From positions 1 through 6,194 of the forward strand of contig QMZF01000067.1 of the NCBI GenBank assembly GCA_003663055.1: DNA of 6,194 bases, given 5' to 3'. Under the pieces are notes generated by a model. That model ran no database searches and had not been told where the DNA came from. It saw only the letters and a program-made list of their open reading frames with translations. Of the stretch, positions 1 to 5,112 are shown in pieces. Within the stretch, counting starts at the first letter, position 1; each line of letters opens with the position of its first letter. The DNA is from Archaeoglobales archaeon. GTDB lineage: Archaea; Halobacteriota; Archaeoglobi; Archaeoglobales; Archaeoglobaceae. The position numbers and the translations under genes are program-made.

Positions 1-509
1 ACAATGCGGTAAACTGCAGGCAACTCCCTATACCTACCATTAAAGTCAAGACCGTACCCAACTACGAAGTAATCGGGAATTTCGAAGCCAACGTAGTCAA
101 CTTTTACGTTAACCATTCTTCTCGATGGTTTGTCCAACAATGCACACACGGCAAGACTCTTCGGCTTTCTCGCTTTTAATCTTTTCAACAGAAAATCCAT
201 CGTCAGTCCAGTATCAATTATATCCTCCACGATTATAATATCCCTACCTTCTATATCCCTCTCCAAATCGAGTTTCACTTCAACTGCCCCTGTTGTGTCC
301 GTTCCAGCATAGCTTTTTAGCTTTACAAAATCGACTTCAACTGGAATTCTGAGCTCTCTTACCAAATCGGCAAGAAAAACGAAGGCTCCATTGAGTATTC
401 CTACGAGCAATGGAGTTTTACCCTCATAATCTTTATTTATCTTTTCTGCTAACTCCCTTACCTTGTTGGCTATCTCTTCTCTGCTTATCAACAACTCCAG
501 CTCCATCAT
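1..509 (-). CDS. hpt: Hypoxanthine (guanine) phosphoribosyltransferase, 3' end cut by window edge
   Basis: This enzyme transfers the phosphoribosyl group of PRPP to hypoxanthine (and usually guanine) to give IMP (GMP) in the cytosol. I translated it by hand: 169 complete codons plus two bases are visible, and the family is about 175-185 residues, so only a short tail is missing. Type I PRTase landmarks are present: LNGA at 39-42 (pyrophosphate loop), SYAGT at 66-70 (flexible loop), the PRPP loop IIVEDIIDTG at 92-101 with Asp99 as the expected catalytic base, DKP at 126-128 with Lys127 as the base-recognition lysine, and FEIPD-FVVGYGLD at about 142-155 with Phe148 and Asp155. These belong to the bacterial/eukaryotic HPRT family, not the Apt-like Hpt of many archaea. 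The ATG at 509 overlaps the ade stop as ATGA; a second ATG follows at 506. GGGTGG at 511-516 is a possible ribosome site. It is translationally coupled to ade. Confidence 0.93.
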   Translation of the reverse strand, partial: MMELELLISREEIANKVRELAEKINKDYEGKTPLLVGILNGAFVFLADLVRELRIPVEVDFVKLKSYAGTDTTGAVEVKLDLERDIEGRDIIIVEDIIDTGLTMDFLLKRLKARKPKSLAVCALLDKPSRRMVNVKVDYVGFEIPDYFVVGYGLDFNGRYRELPAVYRI

Positions 510-2197
510 TCCACCCACAAATCAACTATTTTCATGGCTTTAACGTCAACAAGCCCATAGTTCGTTATTTTAAGTTCTGGAACTACGGGTAGCGAGAGAA
601 AACTTATCGTTGCGAAAGGATGTTCAACCCCCATTCCAATTTCTGCTGCAGCTTTGTAAAGCTTTTCAAGTCTCTTTACAACTTCCTCAAAGCTCAAGTT
701 GGACATGAGCCCGGCAATGGGAAGAGGTAGTTCCGCTTTAACTTCTTTGTCAACCACAACGAACCCTCCCTGCATTTCTTTAATTCTTTTCAGGGCTTTG
801 ACAATGTCCTCGTCGCTAACACCAACACATATGCAGTTGTGTGAGTCGTGGGCAACGCTGCTCGCTATTGCTCCCCTCTGAATTGAACATCTCACGAAAC
901 CCTTACCTATTAATTTCTTACCGTTATGCCTATCAACTACGATAACCTTAGCTACCTCGCTTTCCACGTCAGGCATCGCATAGCCATTTTTAATTGGGGG
1001 TTCCCACAGTGAAGCTTTCGTAACAATCTGGCCAGGTACCAGCTCTATAAGCCTGCAAACCTTTCCCTTCGCCTCTATTGCCACATCCTTAACGCTAATT
1101 TCCGGCATTCTTACCGTGTTCGTGAGCTCTACAGGTGGTTCAACTCTTTTGATTTCTGCCTTAATCTCGCCGGTTTTGCTGTCCCATACGATTTTGCCAT
1201 TCTTGACGACAAGTTGAACGTTGAAATCTTCCAAACTATCCACGGCAACCAAGTCCGCTTTAAGTCCGGGCATAACCGCTCCGCATTCAAGACCAAAGTG
1301 TAGTGCGGGACTTAGTGTGGCCATTCTAACTGCAATTTCCGGCTTCACACCGTACTGAACTGCAAGCCTGAGCCTATAATCCATGTGGCCAAGCTTTATG
1401 TCGGTAGGCAACAAATCGTCGCTGACAAGCATAAAAAAGCACGAGTTAAAGTCGTTGACTACCCTGACGAGCTCCCTCATATTCTTGGCTACGCTGCCCT
1501 CGCGAACCATTACCTTCATTCCTCGCCTTACTTTCTCCATTGCTTCTATTGCAGAAATACACTCGTGATCCGTTGTTATTCCGGCTGCGATGTAGGCATT
1601 AAGCCCCTTAGAATCGATTCCGGGAGCATGCCCGTCTATGGCTTTTCCAGCTTTTCTTGTAATCTCTACTTTTCTAATGACATCCTCAACTCCTTCAACA
1701 ACTCCAGGAAAGTCCATGACTTCTGCAAGACCGAGAACCCTGTCCCAGCAAAGGATTTCCCCTATATCCTCAGCGTCGAGCTTCTGTGCAAAGGTTTCAA
1801 AACCCTCTATGGCTGGAACGCATGAAGGTGCCATAAAGTAAAAATCAACGGGAAGATTCGTCGTTGCTTCTATCAAAAACCTAATGCCCTCTTTGCCAGC
1901 AACGTTTGCAATTTCGTGGGGATCGGCAACAACGGCAGTTGTGCCGTGGGGTATTACAGCCTTTGCGAATTCTGCGGGATGTAGAAGTGTGCTCTCGAGG
2001 TGAACGTGAGCATCGATGAAACCGGGAAGGATATAATCTACTTCGATTCCCCCACCGTAATCGCCTATTCCAGCAATTCTACCATTGCATATTGCCACAT
2101 CTGCTTCAATTGCTTCGCCGGTAAAAACCGAGAAAACTTCCCCACTCAAAACAAGATCGGGCTTTTGCCTTCCCGCTGCAACGTCGATAATACGCAT
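506..2197 (-). CDS. ade: Adenine deaminase
   Basis: This enzyme deaminates adenine to hypoxanthine and ammonia. It is a metal-dependent amidohydrolase of the Ade family (known members use Fe/Mn), cytosolic. Numbering is from the ATG at 2197 (563 residues; the family is about 550-600). The metal-site strand PGFIDAHVHLEST carries His64, His66 and Glu68. DPHE at 92-95, the metal-bridging Glu candidate in LAEVM (159), GHAPG at 189-193, DHE at 210-212 and SDD at 259-261 follow in family order. The return of the small beta domain, MPGLKADLVAVD, is near 309-320. The Ade-specific C-terminal domain shows HDSHN at 450-454 and LPLPIAGLMS near 490-499. The frame stays open to a TTG at 2254, but the family N-terminus (IDVAAGRQKPDLVL) begins right after the 2197 ATG; another ATG lies at 2203. 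A TATA-like element centred near 2220 fits a leaderless start at 2197. It is first in an operon with hpt, which uses its product. Confidence 0.95.
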   Translation of the reverse strand: MRIIDVAAGRQKPDLVLSGEVFSVFTGEAIEADVAICNGRIAGIGDYGGGIEVDYILPGFIDAHVHLESTLLHPAEFAKAVIPHGTTAVVADPHEIANVAGKEGIRFLIEATTNLPVDFYFMAPSCVPAIEGFETFAQKLDAEDIGEILCWDRVLGLAEVMDFPGVVEGVEDVIRKVEITRKAGKAIDGHAPGIDSKGLNAYIAAGITTDHECISAIEAMEKVRRGMKVMVREGSVAKNMRELVRVVNDFNSCFFMLVSDDLLPTDIKLGHMDYRLRLAVQYGVKPEIAVRMATLSPALHFGLECGAVMPGLKADLVAVDSLEDFNVQLVVKNGKIVWDSKTGEIKAEIKRVEPPVELTNTVRMPEISVKDVAIEAKGKVCRLIELVPGQIVTKASLWEPPIKNGYAMPDVESEVAKVIVVDRHNGKKLIGKGFVRCSIQRGAIASSVAHDSHNCICVGVSDEDIVKALKRIKEMQGGFVVVDKEVKAELPLPIAGLMSNLSFEEVVKRLEKLYKAAAEIGMGVEHPFATISFLSLPVVPELKITNYGLVDVKAMKIVDLWVE

Positions 2198-2216
2198 GGA
2201 CATAGATAGACAGGGA

Positions 2217-2232
2217 ATACAAAACCTTTTCG
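2217..2232 (-). promoter_or_regulatory. Candidate archaeal BRE/TATA promoter of ade-hpt
   Basis: Read on the minus strand, CGAAAAGG (2232-2225) runs directly into TTTTGTAT (2224-2217). This matches the purine-rich BRE followed by a T-rich TATA box used by archaeal TFB/TBP. The box centre is about 24 bases before the ATG at 2197, so a leaderless or nearly leaderless transcript is predicted. There is no Shine-Dalgarno before the ATGs at 2197 or 2203, which agrees. The assignment is by spacing and composition only. Confidence 0.45.
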
Positions 2233-2320
2233 TGTTGGATATTGCATAATACAATTATAGTTACTCTCTTTTGCTGGTAATATCCACTTCTGACGGTCAC
2301 ATTTTTTCTGAAACACTTCA

Positions 2321-2344
2321 ATACTTCTCTAAACGTCTAAGTAT
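2321..2344. repeat. Inverted repeat in the ade/mtaD divergent intergenic region
   Basis: ATACTT (2321-2326) and AAGTAT (2339-2344) are perfect 6-base inverted arms around a 12-base spacer. They lie between the two divergent promoter candidates. A dimeric regulator could bind here, but arms this short can arise by chance in AT-rich DNA. The rest of the 235-base region 2198-2432 shows no convincing gene; its open frames lack an ATG start. Confidence 0.25.
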
Positions 2345-2403
2345 CTCTTTACTTCCGATTTTAACCAAGAAGAAGGATAACCTACCAGAAGCGAATCGGG
2401 AAG

Positions 2404-2411
2404 AATATATA
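2404..2411 (+). promoter_or_regulatory. TATA box for mtaD with leaderless spacing
   Basis: AATATATA at 2404-2411 follows the purine-rich CGGGAAG (about 2397-2403), a reasonable BRE. The centre of the box is about 25 bases from the ATG at 2433, the usual TATA-to-transcription-start distance in archaea, so the transcript probably begins at or next to the start codon. No Shine-Dalgarno is visible before this ATG. This also supports the ATG at 2433 over the upstream TTG at 2271. Confidence 0.6.
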
Positions 2412-2432
2412 CACCACCACAAATCCGAGCCC

Positions 2433-3713
2433 ATGTACGACCTATGCATAAACGGAGGTCTTTGCTTCATAAATGGGACATTTATCGAAGCGAGCATAGG
2501 TATTGAGGGTAACAAAATAGTTTACATTGGTAAGGAAGAAGCTAAGGCAGAATTAGAAATAGACGCCAGTGGAAAACTCGTAATGCCAGGCTTATTCAAT
2601 GCCCATACTCACCTTGCGATGACGCTTTTGCGGGGTTACGTAGAGGACATGCCCTTGAAAGAATGGTTAAATAGCGTTTGGAAAATGGAGGCAAAGCTAA
2701 CTCCCAACGATGTTTACTGGGGCTCGATGCTTGGAATTCTTGAAATGATTAAAACCGGAACCACAGCTTTTTCCGACATGTACTTCCATATGGATGAGGT
2801 TGCAAAGGCTGTAGGCGAGACGGGAATAAGGGCTGTGCTTAGTTATGGAATGATAGAGAGGGGGGATGAGGAAAGGGGAAAGAAGGAAATAAAAGTAGGA
2901 ACCGAATTTATAAAAGAGTGGGACGGGGCTTTTAACGGGAGGATAAAGGCAATTTTTGGCCCCCACGCTCCGTACACGTGTTCATTGGATTTTCTTTTGA
3001 AAGTTAAAGAAAGAGCCGAAGAACTCGATACCCTCATCCACATACACGTATCAGAAACCAAGCACGAGCTTGAGGAGATGAAGAGAGAACACGGAAAAAC
3101 ACCTGTGAAAATCCTCGAAGATATCGGTTTTTTGTCGAAGAGAGTGATTATCGCCCACGGAGTTTGGCTTGAAGATGAAGACATAAGAATCTTGAAGAGG
3201 AGAGGAGTAAGCGTTGCACATAATCCCGTAAGCAACCTTAAGCTCGCTTCGGGAATTGCAAGGGTAGTGGATTTACTAAAGGCTGGAGTAAACGTCTGTC
3301 TTGGGACGGATGGAGCAGCGAGCAACAACACATACAACCTCTTCGAGGAGATTAAGATTGCTTCCCTACTCCAGAAGGTTGTTGCGGGAGCAAATGCAAT
3401 TACCGCTAACGATGTTTTAAACATGGCAACCAAGAACGGCTACAAAGCATACGAAATTGCAGGCGGAAAGCTTGCTAAAGGCATGCTTGCGGACTTGGTC
3501 TTGCTTAATGCAAAAAGCTTCAACTACGTACCCCTTTACAACCCGCTGCACAGTGTAGTTTATGCCAGCTACGGATGCGAAGTTACTCACTCAATTGTAG
3601 ATGGAAAGCTTTTGATGGAAGATTCAATTTTGCTCACGATTGATGAAGAGAACGTCCTTAGCAAGGTTCTTGAGAGGGTGGAAAGGATACGCAGCAAGCT
3701 CAATCAGTCATGA
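2433..3713 (+). CDS. mtaD: 5'-deoxyadenosine / methylthioadenosine / S-adenosylhomocysteine deaminase
   Basis: This is a TrzN/AtzB-type amidohydrolase that deaminates adenosine-type by-products of SAM metabolism (SAH, MTA, 5'-deoxyadenosine, adenosine) to inosine derivatives; characterised methanogen members are called DadD. Counted from the ATG at 2433 it has 426 residues, normal for the family. Metal ligands are His58 and His60 (NAHTH), His205 (HIHVSE) and Asp293 (GTDGAASNN). Expected substrate contacts are Glu86 (WKMEAKL), His178 (GPHAPYTCS) and Glu208. His242 lies in AHGVW, and NPVSNLKL near 264-271 is the familiar motif before the last metal ligand. The C-terminus returns to the small beta domain with KGMLADLVLL. 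The frame is open upstream to a TTG at 2271, but those 54 extra codons do not resemble the family N-terminus and the TATA box lies inside them. Which substrate dominates cannot be read from sequence. Its 3' end overlaps the next gene tail to tail. Confidence 0.92.
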   Translation: MYDLCINGGLCFINGTFIEASIGIEGNKIVYIGKEEAKAELEIDASGKLVMPGLFNAHTHLAMTLLRGYVEDMPLKEWLNSVWKMEAKLTPNDVYWGSMLGILEMIKTGTTAFSDMYFHMDEVAKAVGETGIRAVLSYGMIERGDEERGKKEIKVGTEFIKEWDGAFNGRIKAIFGPHAPYTCSLDFLLKVKERAEELDTLIHIHVSETKHELEEMKREHGKTPVKILEDIGFLSKRVIIAHGVWLEDEDIRILKRRGVSVAHNPVSNLKLASGIARVVDLLKAGVNVCLGTDGAASNNTYNLFEEIKIASLLQKVVAGANAITANDVLNMATKNGYKAYEIAGGKLAKGMLADLVLLNAKSFNYVPLYNPLHSVVYASYGCEVTHSIVDGKLLMEDSILLTIDEENVLSKVLERVERIRSKLNQS

Positions 3714-4147
3714 CGCATCCCCTTTGAGATTACATCTAAGTCCTCTCTCGCCTTCTTTAAGTTGTACTCTATCTCTTCCATTACCTCCTTCGGGAGTTCG
3801 GTTTGCACCTCTTTGATTGTGTTTTCTATGACTTCGCACACCTTCTTCTCTGTATCTTTAAGCAATTGAACGACAAGCTCGAAGTGCTTCTGGAGCTGGT
3901 TTAAAACGTAGAGTCTGAGCCTCTTGAGGGTGTCTCTAGCCTCCTCCTCGGTCATCACACCAGACATAAAGGATTGAATGACAAATTCGGAATCCATTCT
4001 GAACATCTCTGCCACGCGCTCAGGGTTTCTCAGATCGGCTGACATATTCTTTATATCGTTCATGGCTTCGTCGACAGTCTTGGCAAGATCCATGCAATGT
4101 CTCATCAGTTCACCAATTCTTTCAAGGTACGTGTTTTTATACACCAT
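3704..4147 (-). CDS. Hypothetical all-helical soluble protein
   Basis: I do not recognise this family. The product has 147 residues from the ATG at 4147 (152 from a TTG at 4162). It has no signal peptide or membrane span, is rich in charged residues and Met, and has few Gly or Pro. It reads as long amphipathic helices at about 5-35, 38-60, 66-108 and 112-142, with heptad-like hydrophobic spacing in the third (LRLYVLNQLQKHFELVVQLL) and fourth, so a helical bundle or coiled-coil oligomer is likely. It has two cysteines (one in RHCMD, one in KVCEV) and no metal-binding cluster. The ATG at 4147 is preferred because a TATA-like element sits 26 bases upstream and no ribosome site precedes it. Its stop overlaps the convergent mtaD gene by 10 bases. 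A 35-residue membrane protein lies upstream on the same strand, 104 bases away. Coding is well supported by length and codon pattern; function is unknown. Confidence 0.8.
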   Translation of the reverse strand: MVYKNTYLERIGELMRHCMDLAKTVDEAMNDIKNMSADLRNPERVAEMFRMDSEFVIQSFMSGVMTEEEARDTLKRLRLYVLNQLQKHFELVVQLLKDTEKKVCEVIENTIKEVQTELPKEVMEEIEYNLKKAREDLDVISKGMRHD

Positions 4148-4169
4148 GCTGCTTTTCGGCAATTGATGA

Positions 4170-4188
4170 ACTTAAGTCTTTCTGAAAG
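4170..4188 (-). promoter_or_regulatory. Candidate promoter overlapped by a palindrome, upstream of the helical-protein gene
   Basis: The palindromic ACTTAAGT (4170-4177) is a TATA-like box centred about 26 bases before the ATG at 4147. Directly upstream is CTTTC-T-GAAAG (4178-4188), 5-base inverted arms around one base, occupying the BRE position. A protein bound to the second element would compete with TFB, so repression is conceivable. The box is not a strong consensus. Confidence 0.35.
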
Positions 4189-4208
4189 CGTAGTTCTAAA
4201 ATTTACGC
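4188..4208. repeat. Short GC-rich-arm inverted repeat
   Basis: GCGTA (4188-4192) and TACGC (4204-4208) are perfect 5-base arms with an 11-base AT-rich spacer. They lie between the small membrane-protein gene and the helical-protein gene. The repeat could be a weak hairpin in a minus-strand transcript or an operator half-site pair; no further support is visible. Confidence 0.2.
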
Positions 4209-4251
4209 GACTTCCTACTGCAACGTCCAAAATTTGTGTACTATAGATATT

Positions 4252-4359
4252 TTAAGGTTGTAGAGCTGTCGTTGGTTCTGTAAAAACTAATGACCCATAA
4301 ATGAGGATTAACACACATACTATCAACACAAGCAGTAACACGGCTTTGGTCTGAGACAT
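4252..4359 (-). CDS. Small single-span membrane protein (35 residues)
   Basis: A short frame opens with ATG at 4359 and stops with TAA at 4252-4254. It encodes 35 residues: a short polar start (MSQTK), an unbroken hydrophobic helix at about 6-26 (AVLLLVLIVCVLILIYGSLV and the following Phe), and a short tail TEPTTALQP. Lys5 before the helix and Glu28 after it suggest the N-terminus in the cytoplasm and the tail outside. The main evidence for translation is GAGGTGAT (4363-4370), a near-perfect match to the archaeal 16S anti-Shine-Dalgarno, ending three bases before the ATG. The stop falls 104 bases before the helical-protein gene on the same strand, so co-transcription is possible. There is no lipobox or cleavage-site pattern. 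I do not recognise the family; small subunits of membrane complexes often look like this, but no partner is encoded nearby. Confidence 0.6.
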   Translation of the reverse strand: MSQTKAVLLLVLIVCVLILIYGSLVFTEPTTALQP

Positions 4360-4362
4360 TAA

Positions 4363-4370
4363 ATCACCTC
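4363..4370 (-). promoter_or_regulatory. Strong Shine-Dalgarno for the 35-residue membrane protein
   Basis: GAGGTGAT, read on the minus strand, is followed by TTA and then the ATG at 4359. It is the strongest ribosome site in the window and contrasts with the apparently leaderless genes around it. It implies a transcript with a 5' leader, whose promoter must lie further upstream on the minus strand. Confidence 0.6.
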
Positions 4371-4439
4371 TATTTGCAGTGCAGAAAAAGAAGAAAAAAG
4401 CTTTACGAGTATCACCTCATCATCAACGGGTACTATTTC

Positions 4440-4622
4440 AGATAATCCATGACGTTGTTATCTAACTTATGCATCTAGAGAGTTCAATATTATCCTCTCT
4501 GTATTTTATTATGCTTTGAAAGTTTCCGGTTTGACCACTTTTGACGTGAATTGTGGCGATTCTAGATAGGAATCGACTATGAGTTTTTTCGCTCATAATC
4601 ACTAAAATTGATTTTATTAGTG
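4440..4622. repeat. Series of six short inverted repeats upstream of the 134-residue gene
   Basis: The inverted repeats, in order, are: AGATAA (4440-4445)/TTATCT (4458-4463), spacer 12; AGAGAG (4477-4482)/CTCTCT (4495-4500), spacer 12; a bulged AAAGT..GGT-TTG-ACC-ACTTT (4519-4541); CGATTC (4557-4562)/GAATCG (4570-4575), spacer 7; TATGAG (4578-4583)/CTCATA (4592-4597), spacer 8; CACTAA (4600-4605)/TTAGTG (4617-4622), spacer 11. Inside the last lies a second palindrome, TAAAAT-TG-ATTTTA (4603-4616). The last three are only two bases apart. The arms share no common sequence, so this is not one operator repeated. It could be a structured RNA, a regulatory region or chance in AT-rich DNA. Confidence 0.4.
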
Positions 4623-4643
4623 CTTATACATTTGCTTTAAATA

Positions 4644-4657
4644 CGAAACTTTTTATT
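4644..4657 (+). promoter_or_regulatory. BRE/TATA promoter of the 134-residue gene
   Basis: CGAAAC (4644-4649) followed by TTTTTATT (4650-4657) is a good BRE plus TATA box. Transcription would start near 4679, giving a leader of only a few bases before the ATG at 4683. No Shine-Dalgarno is present between them, in keeping with this. Confidence 0.55.
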
Positions 4658-4682
4658 GGCTTTTATCTAACGTTATTTTAAG

Positions 4683-5087
4683 ATGAGCGGGTACATAAAA
4701 ATTAAAGTGGACTTAGATGAACTCGGCGTAATTATACGGAACGTAGACAGCTGGGAGAGATTTATGAACGTGAAGTTCATAGAAGCGGACATAACAGGAA
4801 ACAAAGCCACAATCACGGCTATGCCCGTAGCGACGCCTGGCTTCTTCGTCTGGGTTCAAAATGGAGAGGTTAGGCTGATGGCCGAAGTTGTATCCGAAAG
4901 CAGAGTTGGGTATGTAGACTTGGAGGAGTTAGCGGAGTTCGATGTAAATCTGATGGAACGGCTGAAGCTCATCGTTGTTTGTAAAGATAACAACGCATCA
5001 ATAGACCGAGATGGTCGGTACTTCCCGAAATCGCAGGAAAGCGTTGAATTATACAAAATGCTGATGAAAACAGCCAAGTGGAAATAA
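4683..5087 (+). CDS. Hypothetical soluble protein, 134 residues
   Basis: I do not recognise this family. The product has no signal peptide or membrane span. It alternates strand-like and helix-like segments: strand at 3-10 (GYIKIKVD), helix at about 22-29, strands at about 30-48 (VKFIEAD, KATITAM), a turn at PVATPG, strands at FFVWVQ and VRLMAEVV (54-71), a YVDLEELAEF element near 76-85, a helix and strand in MERLKLIVVCK (90-100), and a helical C-terminus ending in KTAKWK. It has a single Cys (99) and no nucleotide-binding, zinc or catalytic signature. The alpha/beta pattern suggests a small compact domain. The ATG at 4683 is supported by the promoter just upstream. It stands alone on its strand and converges on the lipoprotein gene, so context does not hint at function. 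Confidence 0.75.
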   Translation: MSGYIKIKVDLDELGVIIRNVDSWERFMNVKFIEADITGNKATITAMPVATPGFFVWVQNGEVRLMAEVVSESRVGYVDLEELAEFDVNLMERLKLIVVCKDNNASIDRDGRYFPKSQESVELYKMLMKTAKWK

Positions 5088-5112
5088 GCAGAAATTATAG
5101 AATAAAATATAA
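5088..5112. other. AT-rich gap between convergent genes
   Basis: Only 25 bases separate the two stop codons. The gap is almost all A and T (TATAGAATAAAATATAATTA), and read on the minus strand it contains T-rich runs such as ATATTTTATT. Archaeal RNA polymerase can terminate at T-rich tracts, so this may serve the minus-strand lipoprotein gene. No hairpin is present. Confidence 0.25.

Larger units (their letters stand above)
4360..4682. other. Gene-free AT-rich stretch between divergent genes
   Basis: No frame here has both a credible start and coding character. It contains the ribosome site of the small membrane gene (4363-4370), a second copy of the same octamer (4411-4418, minus), a pyrimidine-rich tract on the minus strand (about 4384-4402), a series of short inverted repeats (4440-4622) and the promoter of the 134-residue gene (4644-4657). 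The minus-strand promoter for the small membrane gene was not found with confidence; TGTATAAG around 4623-4630 is one possibility. Confidence 0.6.

Noticed and set aside
130..312. 60-codon plus-strand frame near the window start
   Set aside because: It lies antisense to the PRPP-binding core of hpt and has no start signals.
1385..1825. 146-codon plus-strand open frame inside ade
   Set aside because: It is antisense to strongly conserved ade sequence, with no promoter or ribosome site and a composition typical of a shadow frame.
2198..2254. 19-codon N-terminal extension of ade from a TTG at 2254
   Set aside because: It has no ribosome site, overlaps the BRE/TATA candidate, and the family sequence starts at the 2197 ATG; the ATG at 2203 remains possible.
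2271..2432. 54-codon N-terminal extension of the mtaD frame from a TTG
   Set aside because: It does not look like the family N-terminus, contains the TATA box, and the ATG at 2433 begins exactly where homologues begin.
2843..3433. 196-codon minus-strand open frame inside mtaD
   Set aside because: It is antisense to the metal-binding core of the deaminase. Its Ser/Leu/Phe-rich translation is typical of reverse-strand shadows.
4164..4185. TGATGA followed 12 bases later by CTGA, resembling the C and D' boxes of an archaeal C/D guide RNA
   Set aside because: No C' box or terminal D box follows at suitable spacing, and the segment coincides with the promoter of the helical-protein gene.
4411..4440. 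On the minus strand, CTGA then TGATGATGA, resembling D'/C' boxes of a C/D guide RNA
   Set aside because: No upstream C box and no downstream CTGA at guide distance were found.
4659..4668. CTTTTATC as an alternative TATA box for the 134-residue gene
   Set aside because: It would put the transcription start downstream of the ATG at 4683 and lacks a BRE; the box at 4650-4657 fits better.
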